Source: Shimia sediminis (lineage in GTDB: Bacteria > Pseudomonadota > Alphaproteobacteria > Rhodobacterales > Rhodobacteraceae). From it: a stretch of 64,000 nucleotides of DNA. Position numbers and translations under genes: made by a program. Location: contig NZ_RYZK01000004.1 in NCBI RefSeq assembly GCF_003990645.1, positions 248,001 through 312,000 of the forward strand, read 5' to 3'. Position 1 is the stretch's first letter; each line of letters begins with the position of its first letter. Of this stretch, positions 56,743-64,000 are shown one piece after another. The notes beneath the pieces were generated by a model. It had not been told where the DNA came from, did no database searches, and saw only the letters and a program-made list of their open reading frames with translations.

Positions 56743-57576
56743 ATGGCCAAACCCTGCATCATCTGCGTCGCAATCACCGGCTCGGTTGCGACCAAGGACA
56801 ACAACCCCGCTGTCCCCATCACCGTGAGCGAACAAGTCGAGAGCGTGCATCAGTCCTTTGAGGCCGGTGCCTCCATCGCTCATTGTCATGTGCGCAACGA
56901 TGATGGCACGCCAAGCTCGGACCCAGAGAAGTTTGCCCGTCTCAAGGAAGGCATCGAAACGCACTGTCCGGGCATGATCATTCAACTGTCCACCGGAGGC
57001 CGTTCAGGCGCCGGTTCGGCGCGCGGAGGGATGTTGCCACTGTCACCTGACATGGCCTCTCTGTCCGTTGGCTCCAACAATTTCCCAACCCGCGTGTATG
57101 AAAACCCGCCGGATCTCGTCGATTGGCTTGCCGCTGAAATGCGAACCTACGACGTCAAGCCGGAAATAGAAGCCTTTGACCTCAGCCACATTCATCAGGC
57201 CGTCGCCATGAATCGAGACGGGCGCATTCCGGGCAAACTTTATGTGCAATTCGTCATGGGCGTAAAGAACGCCATGCCCGTAGATCGGGACGTTTTTGAC
57301 TACTACATCCGCACGATGGAACGGCTGGCGCCCGAGGCGCAGTGGTGTGCCGCCGGTGTGGGACGCGGCCAGATCGAAGTAAACGAATGGTGCATCGCCG
57401 CAGGGGGGCACACGCGAACAGGCCTCGAAGACAACATGCGCTTGGATAAGAACACCTTGGCCCCATCAAATGCCGCATTGGTTCAAAAAGCGGTCGAGCT
57501 TTGCGAGAGATACGAACGCCCTGTCGCGACCTGGAAAGAGGCTCGTGAGATACTCGAGTTGCGCCCCTTTGCATGA
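56743..57576 (+). CDS. BKACE (beta-keto acid cleavage enzyme, DUF849) family protein
   Basis: A 277-residue TIM-barrel zinc enzyme. It has ASIAHCHVRNDDG (two zinc His, about residues 46-48), IIQLSTGGRSG, the substrate-site EAFDLSHIHQA, and GGHTRTGLEDNMRL. This is the 3-keto-5-aminohexanoate cleavage (Kce) superfamily, in which a beta-keto acid plus acetyl-CoA gives a new acyl-CoA plus acetoacetate or similar. Substrate groups differ by a few barrel residues that I cannot assign. GGAAAG precedes the ATG. It lies 140 bp after the acyltransferase and may be a separate transcript; it could process a beta-keto acid from either neighbouring pathway. Confidence 0.9.
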   Translation: MAKPCIICVAITGSVATKDNNPAVPITVSEQVESVHQSFEAGASIAHCHVRNDDGTPSSDPEKFARLKEGIETHCPGMIIQLSTGGRSGAGSARGGMLPLSPDMASLSVGSNNFPTRVYENPPDLVDWLAAEMRTYDVKPEIEAFDLSHIHQAVAMNRDGRIPGKLYVQFVMGVKNAMPVDRDVFDYYIRTMERLAPEAQWCAAGVGRGQIEVNEWCIAAGGHTRTGLEDNMRLDKNTLAPSNAALVQKAVELCERYERPVATWKEAREILELRPFA

Positions 57577-57707
57577 CGCAGAAATCCTCACTTTCGACGG
57601 ATCACGGGGCATGGGCTCAGGCTGTTTTTGTTGCCGCATCCCCATCACTCACCTAGGCTCGGGCCAAGTCTGGCACCTTTGATACCCACCATCGAGGAAA
57701 ACTCTCC

Positions 57708-59201
57708 ATGGCCCGCCCTCCAAATATCGTCCTGTTCTTCACCGACAACCAACAGGCAGAAACCCTTGGTTGTTATGGCAATTCAGAAGTTCATACGCCC
57801 CATTTGGATGCCTTGTCCGCGCAGGGCACAACCTTTGAAAATGCCTACTGTCCAAATGGCTTCTGTTCGCCCTGCCGGGCATCGGTGCTGACTGGGCTTC
57901 TTCCGTCGCAACATGGTGTCCACAGCTGGATCGATGATCGTGACAGCGACGACTGGCCTCGGAACTGGCATGCGCTGGATGGGCTACGCACGCTACCCGC
58001 CGCCTTGAAACAGATGGGATACCGCACGGCACTATGTGGCAAGTACCATCTGGGGGATCCCTCAACGCCCATGCCGGGATTCGACTATTGGTGCACGATG
58101 GCGGACGGGCATGTGCGCAGCTTCCACAAGAACCGCATCACCGAGAATGACAAAACCTACGAACACCATGGGCACTCAGTTGATTTCTTTACGGAAAAAG
58201 CCATTGGCTTTCTGAAAGAACAGGACACTGACACCCGGCCCTTTTTTCTTTATGTGCCCTACCCTGCACCCTATGGGCACTGGCCTGCCACCAAAGATCC
58301 GCAACCCAATCGCTTTTCTGAACTCTACGACGAATGCCCCATGCAAAGCGTACCACGGCAAGGCCTGAGCAAAGCGGCGATCGACGCATACTTGCTCCGC
58401 GAAAAGTATTCCGGCGGTGGCCTGGACTATTCAATGCCGCTGCGGGCACCCAATGATCTCGCAACGCTTAGAAACTACTATTCTCAGATCTCGATGGTGG
58501 ATGATGGAGTGGGTCAGATACTGCGCACGCTGGACCAGATGAACCTGACCGACGATACCCTGGTGATCTTTACGTCTGACCACGGATTGTCCCTCGGTCA
58601 CCACGGCTTCTGGGGACACGGCGCGGCAACTTACCCCTCGAACCTTCACCGCGCCGCGCACTCTGTGCCGCTTATCCTGAGCCACCCACCGACCGTCAGA
58701 CCCGGCCAGAGGCGCCAGGCCATGATCTCCAACATGGACATTTTCTCTACCATTCTCGACTACGCCGGCGTGCAGGATTTGCCGGATAGTGCGCCAACGA
58801 CCAGCCGTTCCTTACGATCGTTGCTTGCCGGTGACCCTGCCTCTTGGGACCGAGACGAAGTCTTTTCCGAACAGGAAGAAACCCGCGTACTGCGAACTCG
58901 GAAATGGGCCTACTTCAAACGGTACAGCCCCTCTTCTGGCGAGCGCTTTCCGAACGCGCTTTATGACGTCGAGAATGACCCGGGCGAAACAGTAAACCTT
59001 GCCGATACCCCTGGGTATGCGGACGTTCTGGCTGAACTGGACCACCGGCTCTCAGAGTTTTTCCACCGACATGCGCGCCCCGAAGCCGATCTTTGGTCCG
59101 GTGGAACCCCCATACAGAACACGGAGCGTGGAGAATTCTGGCGCAGTGTCTGGGGGCAAGACTGGCGTCCGACGTACAAGTACGCCAGCAGGCAGGAATA
59201 A
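57708..59201 (+). CDS. Cytoplasmic sulfatase (formylglycine type)
   Basis: A 497-residue alkaline-phosphatase-superfamily hydrolase with the metal motif NIVLFFTDNQQ, the maturation motif CSPCRASVLTG (Cys near residue 53, to be converted to formylglycine), GYRTALCGKYHLG, and VIFTSDHGLSLGHHGFWGHG (metal Asp and His). There is no signal peptide, so the sulfate or phosphonate ester is taken up before cleavage. The substrate is not evident; choline-sulfatase, aryl-sulfatase and phosphonate-monoester-hydrolase types share this layout. GAGGAAAA lies about 9 nt before the ATG. It follows the BKACE gene by 131 bp and ends 41 bp before the convergent SDR gene. Confidence 0.88.
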   Translation: MARPPNIVLFFTDNQQAETLGCYGNSEVHTPHLDALSAQGTTFENAYCPNGFCSPCRASVLTGLLPSQHGVHSWIDDRDSDDWPRNWHALDGLRTLPAALKQMGYRTALCGKYHLGDPSTPMPGFDYWCTMADGHVRSFHKNRITENDKTYEHHGHSVDFFTEKAIGFLKEQDTDTRPFFLYVPYPAPYGHWPATKDPQPNRFSELYDECPMQSVPRQGLSKAAIDAYLLREKYSGGGLDYSMPLRAPNDLATLRNYYSQISMVDDGVGQILRTLDQMNLTDDTLVIFTSDHGLSLGHHGFWGHGAATYPSNLHRAAHSVPLILSHPPTVRPGQRRQAMISNMDIFSTILDYAGVQDLPDSAPTTSRSLRSLLAGDPASWDRDEVFSEQEETRVLRTRKWAYFKRYSPSSGERFPNALYDVENDPGETVNLADTPGYADVLAELDHRLSEFFHRHARPEADLWSGGTPIQNTERGEFWRSVWGQDWRPTYKYASRQE

Positions 59202-59242
59202 CCATGCATTTACAAGCAATGTGATCTTTTTCCCGGCCCGGA

Positions 59243-59980
59243 TCAAAGGGCCGTCAGCGACCCAAGACTACCACCACCGCACACGAACAAGGTCTGGCCC
59301 GTCACCCAGCTGTTGTCCGGATCCGCAAAAAACAATGTGGCGCGCGCGATATCGGCTGCCTCTCCCAATCGGCGCATCGGCAGAGACGCGGCAAGATTGC
59401 GGGCCTTTTCACTTTCCTCGGGGATGTCCGCGGTCAGCATGTCGGTCAGGACCGGTCCCGGAGCGATTGCGTTCACGGTGATGCCGTAGGGCCCAAGTTC
59501 AAGAGCCCAGGTACGTGTCATAGAAATCATCGCGGCCTTGGTGGCCGCATAGACCGTCCGTTGCTGCAGCCCAACCACCGCGCGCGAAGACATATTAATG
59601 ATCCGTCCGAACCCCTGTTCCTTCATGTTCGGAATGACCGCCTCGGCCAGCTTGATCGCCGCGCGCACATGCAGGTTGTGCATCAAATCAAATTCGTCAT
59701 CCGTGATCTCTCCTAAGGGCGTGTTACGAACGATCCCGGCATTGTTGATCAGGATGTCTACCTTTTCTGAATGACGCAGGTCTTCAGCACACTGTCTGAT
59801 GGCATCAACGTCACCCAGATCGAGGCAGATTGACCGAACCCGGTCCGAGTCGATGTCCAAAGGGCGCCGGGAAACGGATATGACCCGGGCTCCTTCGCTA
59901 AGAAGGTTTTGGGCAATTTCCCTTCCGATTCCGACACTTGCACCGGTCACCAATGCTGTTTTTCCGTCGAATCGTCCCAT
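59243..59980 (-). CDS. Short-chain dehydrogenase/reductase
   Basis: A 245-residue classical SDR with cofactor motif VTGASVGIGREIAQ, LINNAGIV, the catalytic Ser in NMSSRAVVG, and YAATKAAM (Tyr and Lys near residues 152-156). The closest general type is FabG-like 3-oxoacyl reductase or an alcohol/sugar dehydrogenase; SRRPLDIDSDR after the second strand suggests NADP(H). It is on the minus strand facing the sulfatase and downstream of a MarR gene by 76 bp, so it may be regulated by that MarR and act in the Rieske oxygenase pathway (inferred). Confidence 0.9.
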   Translation of the reverse strand: MGRFDGKTALVTGASVGIGREIAQNLLSEGARVISVSRRPLDIDSDRVRSICLDLGDVDAIRQCAEDLRHSEKVDILINNAGIVRNTPLGEITDDEFDLMHNLHVRAAIKLAEAVIPNMKEQGFGRIINMSSRAVVGLQQRTVYAATKAAMISMTRTWALELGPYGITVNAIAPGPVLTDMLTADIPEESEKARNLAASLPMRRLGEAADIARATLFFADPDNSWVTGQTLFVCGGGSLGSLTAL

Positions 59981-60056
59981 TGCCGGCCCTCACTCTGTGT
60001 CTTCTGGCTCGGTTAATTTATATGATTTTTCATTCTTTTCAAGTGACCCGGTGACC

Positions 60057-60560
60057 TCAACTCCCTGGGTCTTTTACCCCAAGGTTGTTCAGGATCTTAT
60101 GCAGGGTCTGCACGAGCCTCGCCCGCTCGGTATCATCAATCCCGGCAAACATGTCATTGTACTCAAAAAACATGTCCGGCCACACGTTTGAAAAAGCGTC
60201 ACGGCCCTTGTCCGTGATGTAAATCGTACGCACGCGCCGATCATCTTTTGAAGCAATCCGCTCAATCATCTCAAGCTTTTCCAGCGCGTCCAAAGCGCGG
60301 CTTAAGGTCGATTGCTCAATCACCGTCAAGTGAATCAACTCTTTGATCGAAAGCCCGTTTTTGACGGTCAGCACCGCCAGCGCCCGCATCCGAACCGTGT
60401 TCAGGTTCTGCTTTCGCAGCGTGTCCTGGATCTCCATGTTCCAGCTCGAAGCTATCCGGTTCAAAAGGTACGGCACGAAACTCGACAACCCGATCTCACC
60501 CAAAGACGGCTGATCGCTCTGGCCAGTGTCCGGGTTGGTAATTTCAGGAGTGGCTGCCAT
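60057..60560 (-). CDS. MarR-family regulator (paralogue 1)
   Basis: A 167-residue MarR-type winged-helix protein. It has IKELIHLTVIEQSTLSRALDALEKLEMIERIASKDDRR, split here as the recognition helix (IEQSTLSRALDALEK) and the wing with its conserved DDRR motif. The frame continues open to 60665, but the ATG at 60560 gives a family-like start (MAATPEITN). It is divergent from a second MarR gene 190 bp away, with which it shares the PYLLNRI/SYLLTRI start of the fold. It probably controls the SDR downstream and perhaps the oxygenase operon. Confidence 0.85.
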   Translation of the reverse strand: MAATPEITNPDTGQSDQPSLGEIGLSSFVPYLLNRIASSWNMEIQDTLRKQNLNTVRMRALAVLTVKNGLSIKELIHLTVIEQSTLSRALDALEKLEMIERIASKDDRRVRTIYITDKGRDAFSNVWPDMFFEYNDMFAGIDDTERARLVQTLHKILNNLGVKDPGS

Positions 60561-60750
60561 GTCCCAGGGCACCTCGGGCAAGTGTCTCGATAGTGAGTTC
60601 GGTGCGCCCAGCATCACATTGAGACATGCAAACGACAACACAAAACTACATGCATGCTCAATCAATCCCGCTGATGGCTGGTATAAGTTCGGGTAGAAAT
60701 CTTCGGGTTCGCACTCTACTCTAAGGCATCAGCCCCATTCGGAGCCCGCC

Positions 60751-61218
60751 ATGGCCGACCCAGATGCGCAGCAGCAAACTACCCGACAACCCGATGACCT
60801 GCGCGGGTTGCCGTCCTATCTTTTGACCCGCATCAGCCACCGCTATACGCAAGCCGTGCGCAAAGAGTTGAAAGGGATGAACCTGAACACCAGCTCGGCT
60901 CGGGTCGTCGCCGCACTGCGGGTATTGCCGGGTTTGACGGTCAATGAGCTGTGCAATCATACCATTTCCGAACAACCAACAATGAGCCACGCGCTGGATC
61001 GGCTGGAAAAGAACGGACTGATCTTTCGTCAGGTCCACAAGGATGACAGCCGTATCCGGCAGGTATTTCTGACCGACAGTGGGTGCGCTCAGGCAGACCA
61101 GGTCTGGCCGGTCATTCTGCAGATGAACACAAAAATGATGCAGGGCATTACCGACCGGGATCGCGACATTACCATGCGCACCCTTGCGAAGATTTTCGAG
61201 AACCTTGATCGGAAGTGA
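60751..61218 (+). CDS. MarR-family regulator (paralogue 2)
   Basis: A 155-residue MarR-type regulator. The recognition helix is ISEQPTMSHALDRLEKNGLI, the wing is VHKDDSRIRQVFLTD, and dimerisation helices lie at both ends. It is homologous to the divergent MarR at 60057-60560. It lies directly upstream of the Rieske oxygenase operon (156-bp gap with a perfect palindrome at 61263-61274) on the same strand and is its likely regulator, responding to an aromatic acid or its CoA ester as many MarR proteins do. Confidence 0.88.
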   Translation: MADPDAQQQTTRQPDDLRGLPSYLLTRISHRYTQAVRKELKGMNLNTSSARVVAALRVLPGLTVNELCNHTISEQPTMSHALDRLEKNGLIFRQVHKDDSRIRQVFLTDSGCAQADQVWPVILQMNTKMMQGITDRDRDITMRTLAKIFENLDRK

Positions 61219-61262
61219 CCTGTCACCGATACGCTTTGACAGTTTATATGAAATTTAATATG

Positions 61263-61274
61263 TATTTGCAAATA
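61263..61274. promoter_or_regulatory. Perfect palindrome before the oxygenase operon, MarR operator candidate
   Basis: TATTTGCAAATA is a perfect 12-bp dyad in the AT-rich part of the gap between the second MarR gene and the reductase gene. A consensus-like TTGACA at 61236-61241 and a TATACT at 61282-61287 flank it, so a bound regulator would cover the promoter area. The promoter hexamers are tentative because their spacing to each other is not standard. Confidence 0.55.
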
Positions 61275-61374
61275 TACTTGCTATACTTCGATTCGACGGC
61301 CCATAGTTTCTGTTGAAAGCACCAACAGGTCCGGGATCTGTAAATGGCACGAGGCACCCTACGGAGGAACCAAG

Positions 61375-62322
61375 GTGACATTGACGCTAAAGCTGACCGA
61401 TAAGGAAACGGTTCTGGGCAGAGTTGCCCTCTTTACCTTTGAAGACGCCAATGGCGACACACTGCCCGCCTACTCGGCCGGTGCTCACGTCGACTTTGAT
61501 TTGGGCGAAACAGGCACACGTTCCTATTCCCTGATCAATTTCTCTTTGCCAGCCGCGAACGCCCCTTCAACCTATCAAATTGCGGTTCAATGCGAAGAAG
61601 ACGGAGACGGCGGTTCCAGGGCGATGCATGCATTGGAACCGGGCGTGATCCTCAACACCAGCAGGCCCAAGAATGACTTTGCCCTGCATGAGGACGACGC
61701 ACCGGCAATCCTGATTGCGGGCGGTATCGGTGTCACCCCGATCATCTCCTTTGCGACAGACCTCACGTCACGCGCAGCAAAGTTCCAGTTTCACTATGCC
61801 ACCCGCAGCCAAGGCCATTGCACATTCGAAGAGACGTTGGAGACCCGGTTCAAAGAGGCTCTGACCCTCTGGTTTGATGACATCAATCAGATCGACCTGA
61901 CCCAAATCATCGCCAACGCCCCCGACGACGCGCATATCTACTGCTGCGGCCCCAAAGGCATGATCGAAGCAGTTCGGGAAATTGCCGAGACCAATGGCTA
62001 TGACAAGAGCCACATCCATTTTGAACTGTTCGCCTCGCCTGCGGGCCACGACGGCGACACGCCATTTGAAGTAGAGATCAACGACGGAAGGGTGTTCACG
62101 ATTCCCTCCGACAATTCCATCGTCGACGTGCTTGAGGAGGCAGGCGTCGACATCATGTATGATTGCCAGCGTGGCGACTGTGGCATCTGCCAGTGCGACG
62201 TCATCAGCGGTGAACCCGATCACCGAGACGTTGTGTTGTCCGAGTCTGAACGCGCTGCTGGCGACGTCATCCAGATTTGTGTGAGCCGCGCCAAATCGGC
62301 ACGTCTTGTTCTGGACATCTGA
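61375..62322 (+). CDS. Phthalate-dioxygenase-reductase/VanB-type oxygenase reductase
   Basis: A 315-residue three-domain flavo-iron-sulfur reductase. A flavin domain with TRSYSLINFS (the FMN-type RxYSL-N motif) is followed by an NAD domain with LIAGGIGVTPIISFA and CCGPKGMIEAV. A C-terminal plant-type [2Fe-2S] domain has ligands C-x4-C-x2-C-x29-C starting at DCQRGDCGIC (about residues 261-270), exactly the PDR spacing. It passes electrons from NADH to the Rieske oxygenase encoded next. The start is GTG at 61375 with GGAGGAA upstream; the oxygenase alpha gene begins 10 bp after its stop. Confidence 0.93.
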   Translation: MTLTLKLTDKETVLGRVALFTFEDANGDTLPAYSAGAHVDFDLGETGTRSYSLINFSLPAANAPSTYQIAVQCEEDGDGGSRAMHALEPGVILNTSRPKNDFALHEDDAPAILIAGGIGVTPIISFATDLTSRAAKFQFHYATRSQGHCTFEETLETRFKEALTLWFDDINQIDLTQIIANAPDDAHIYCCGPKGMIEAVREIAETNGYDKSHIHFELFASPAGHDGDTPFEVEINDGRVFTIPSDNSIVDVLEEAGVDIMYDCQRGDCGICQCDVISGEPDHRDVVLSESERAAGDVIQICVSRAKSARLVLDI

Positions 62323-62332
62323 GGGAGGAACC

Positions 62333-63676
62333 ATGGGAAAGTATACCGATAACCCCGCTGCGGTTGCCGCACTGGTGGAACAGCATCAGGTCCACCGCGA
62401 CACCTACATCGACCAGGAAATCTACGAGCTGGAGATGAAACATCTCTTCTCCAACACCTGGGTCTTTGTCGGTCACGACAGCCAGACGCCGACCAAGGGC
62501 GACTACATCACCACCCAGATCGGCAACCAGCCGGTCATCATGGTGCGTCACTCGGACAACGAGATTTACGTTCTCTACAATCGCTGCCCCCACAAGGGCA
62601 CCAAGATCGCCATCGACCGCGCGGGCAATACCGGAAAATTCTTCCGCTGCCCCTATCACGCGTGGAGCTTCAAGACCAACGGCTGCCTGCTCGCGATCCC
62701 ATTGAAAAAGGGCTACGCGGACACAGCCTTTAAGGATAGCGAAGCCAACCATGGCCTGGAACCGGTGGGCGACGTCAAAAACTATCGTGGCTTCGTCTTT
62801 GCCCGCCTCGCCAAACAGGGCATCAGCTTTGAGGACTACTTCGGCGAGGCGATGTCGTCCTTTGACAACATGGTTGACCGCGCACCCGAAGGCCGTCTCG
62901 AGGTTGCAGGTCCCCCGTTGCGGTACATGCACCAGTGCAACTGGAAAATGCTGGTCGACAACCAAACCGACACCTGCCACCCGATGGTCGCCCATGAATC
63001 CAGCGCCGGCACGGCTGTGAAACTCTTCGAAGAAGCCAACTGGCCCGAGGACAAGCCCAAACCCATGGCGATGGAAATCATCGCACCTTTCATGTCGCCT
63101 TATGAGTTCTTCGAAGAAATGGGCATCCGCACCTGGCCCAACGGTCACGGCCACACCGGCGTCCACCACTCGATCCACTCCGACTATACGCAAGAGCCGG
63201 AATACTGGGACGCCATGGTCGCGGGCCACGGCGAGGAGCGCACCGAAGAGATCCTTTCGGAAATCCGTCACAACACGGTTTACTGGCCCAACATCATGAT
63301 CAAGGGCCCCGTGCAACAACTGCGCAATTTCATCCCGCTTGGCCCCAACAAGACGCTGGTGGAAAGCTACATCTACCGCCTCGTCGGCGCGCCGGACTAC
63401 CTGTTGCAACGCACCGCCATGTACAACCGCCTCATCAACGCCCCCACCTCGATGGTAGGCCACGATGACCTCGAAATGTACGAACGCGCGCAAGAGGGCC
63501 TGCACGCCCAGAGCACCGAATGGATCAACATTCAGCGCCTGCACACCGAAGAAGAAAACTACGACGAAATCGCGGTTGAGAACGGCACCACCGAACGCCA
63601 GATGCGCAACCAGATGAACGCCTGGGTCAAGTTCATGACCATGACCATGTCTGACAAGGTGGAGGCCGCAGAATGA
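62333..63676 (+). CDS. Rieske aromatic-ring-hydroxylating oxygenase, alpha subunit
   Basis: A 447-residue oxygenase. The Rieske site is CPHKGTKIAID to CPYHAWSF (C-x-H-x17-C-x2-H, about residues 87-109). The mononuclear iron site lies near VDNQTDTCHPMVAHESS (about 213-229, His and His) with a late Asp in the C-terminal region. The residue before the first iron His is Cys where many family members have Tyr. Both subunit types are present, so it is an alpha-beta enzyme of the benzoate/anthranilate/biphenyl class, probably attacking an aromatic or aromatic-acid ring. The ATG at 62333 has GAGGGAGGAA upstream. It overlaps the beta gene by 4 bp. Confidence 0.93.
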   Translation: MGKYTDNPAAVAALVEQHQVHRDTYIDQEIYELEMKHLFSNTWVFVGHDSQTPTKGDYITTQIGNQPVIMVRHSDNEIYVLYNRCPHKGTKIAIDRAGNTGKFFRCPYHAWSFKTNGCLLAIPLKKGYADTAFKDSEANHGLEPVGDVKNYRGFVFARLAKQGISFEDYFGEAMSSFDNMVDRAPEGRLEVAGPPLRYMHQCNWKMLVDNQTDTCHPMVAHESSAGTAVKLFEEANWPEDKPKPMAMEIIAPFMSPYEFFEEMGIRTWPNGHGHTGVHHSIHSDYTQEPEYWDAMVAGHGEERTEEILSEIRHNTVYWPNIMIKGPVQQLRNFIPLGPNKTLVESYIYRLVGAPDYLLQRTAMYNRLINAPTSMVGHDDLEMYERAQEGLHAQSTEWINIQRLHTEEENYDEIAVENGTTERQMRNQMNAWVKFMTMTMSDKVEAAE

Positions 63677-64000
63677 CCCTGACCCGCGACGACATCATCG
63701 ACTTCATCTATGACGAAGCCCGCATGCTGGACGAAGGCCGTTTCTCGGAATGGCTCGACCTCTGGATCCCCGAGGGCCATTACTGGATGCCGCTTGATTA
63801 CAAGCAGACAGACCCGGATCTGGTGACCTCGCTCTTGTACGAAGACGACTTCATGCGCCGTTTGCGCGTGGAACGTTTGAACGGTGAGCGCACCTTCAGC
63901 CAAAAGCCCAAAAGCCGCTGCCACCACGTGATCCAGCGCCCCTTTGTGGATGAATTCGACCTCGACGCAGGCCATTTCGTCACCAACACCTCGATGCACT
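63673..64000 (+). CDS. Rieske oxygenase beta subunit (3' end cut by window)
   Basis: The ATG at 63673 overlaps the alpha-subunit stop (ATGA), and the frame stays open to the window end: 109 codons. The peptide begins MTLTRDDIIDFIYDEARMLD, has the family hallmark FSEWLDLWIPEGHYWMP, and continues RPFVDEFDLD. This is the SnoaL-like beta subunit of ring-hydroxylating oxygenases, a structural partner of the alpha chain, normally 160-180 residues. About one third of the gene lies beyond the window. Confidence 0.92.
   Translation, partial: MTLTRDDIIDFIYDEARMLDEGRFSEWLDLWIPEGHYWMPLDYKQTDPDLVTSLLYEDDFMRRLRVERLNGERTFSQKPKSRCHHVIQRPFVDEFDLDAGHFVTNTSMH

Noticed and set aside
62267-63544. 425-codon minus-strand frame opposite the Rieske alpha gene
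   Set aside because: Shadow frame; the plus strand encodes complete Rieske and iron-site motifs.

Overview
The window reads as a chromosomal stretch of a denitrifying, metabolically versatile alphaproteobacterium, most likely a Rhodobacterales (Roseobacter-group) member. The evidence is moderate to high GC, dense 1-4 bp overlapping operons, heme d1 genes in the order F-DL-G-H-J-N, a GcvA-type LysR beside glutaryl-CoA dehydrogenase, and many organic-sulfur, amine and aromatic catabolic genes. I saw no tRNA, rRNA, CRISPR array, transposase or phage gene. All genes look intact except the two cut by the window edges. No gene-free stretch exceeds about 210 bp.

Layout. (1) 1-6726, + strand: the distal part of a nir operon for heme d1 of cytochrome cd1 nitrite reductase (nirF cut at its 5' end, nirDL fusion, nirG, nirH, nirJ, nirN), then a CbiX/SirB-type chelatase and a small membrane protein. 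(2) 6841-12955: an AtuA-family protein with both subunits of a biotin-dependent acyl-CoA carboxylase, divergent from a TetR regulator across a clear palindrome. (3) 13025-14098: an AbrB-family membrane protein. (4) 14255-19219, - strand: an atypical Rid protein, tryptophan 2,3-dioxygenase, a CoA ligase of the 2-aminobenzoate type, an acyl-CoA dehydrogenase and a crotonase-fold protein. Together these suggest tryptophan/anthranilate breakdown through CoA esters. (5) 19361-21655: LysR and glutaryl-CoA dehydrogenase. (6) 21652-28696: two dimethylamine-dehydrogenase-like flavoproteins, a ProC-like reductase and a non-pyrrolysine MttB-family methyltransferase, divergent from a TetR gene. This is a probable N-demethylation module for a quaternary or tertiary amine.

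(7) 28712-36463: an Entner-Doudoroff operon gap-zwf-edd-eda-pgi without pgl, divergent from a LacI-family regulator. (8) 36654-47822: a xylose regulon (xylB, xylA, galM, a ROK repressor, xylF, xylH, xylG) with two near-identical AT-rich operator-like sites. A diheme MauG/CcpA-type peroxidase is coupled to galM, and a CRTAC1-type beta-propeller protein follows the repressor. (9) 47894-51178: katG and oxyR, divergent. (10) 51175-59201: a LysR gene divergent from an unusual operon of aminotransferase, fused E1 alpha/beta 2-oxoacid dehydrogenase and FabD-like acyltransferase, followed by a BKACE enzyme and a sulfatase. (11) 59243-64000: SDR, two divergent MarR genes, and a two-component Rieske oxygenase (reductase, alpha, beta cut at the window end).

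The most interesting candidates for undescribed biology are three. The first is the aminotransferase/E1-fusion/acyltransferase cassette: it has no E2, and its acyltransferase has lost the arginine that binds malonyl carboxylate. The second is the MttB/dual-flavoprotein/ProC-like module. The third is the anthranilate-CoA-like cluster, whose crotonase and Rid proteins lack the classical catalytic residues. All functional readings come from sequence motifs and recalled family knowledge; no database search was run.
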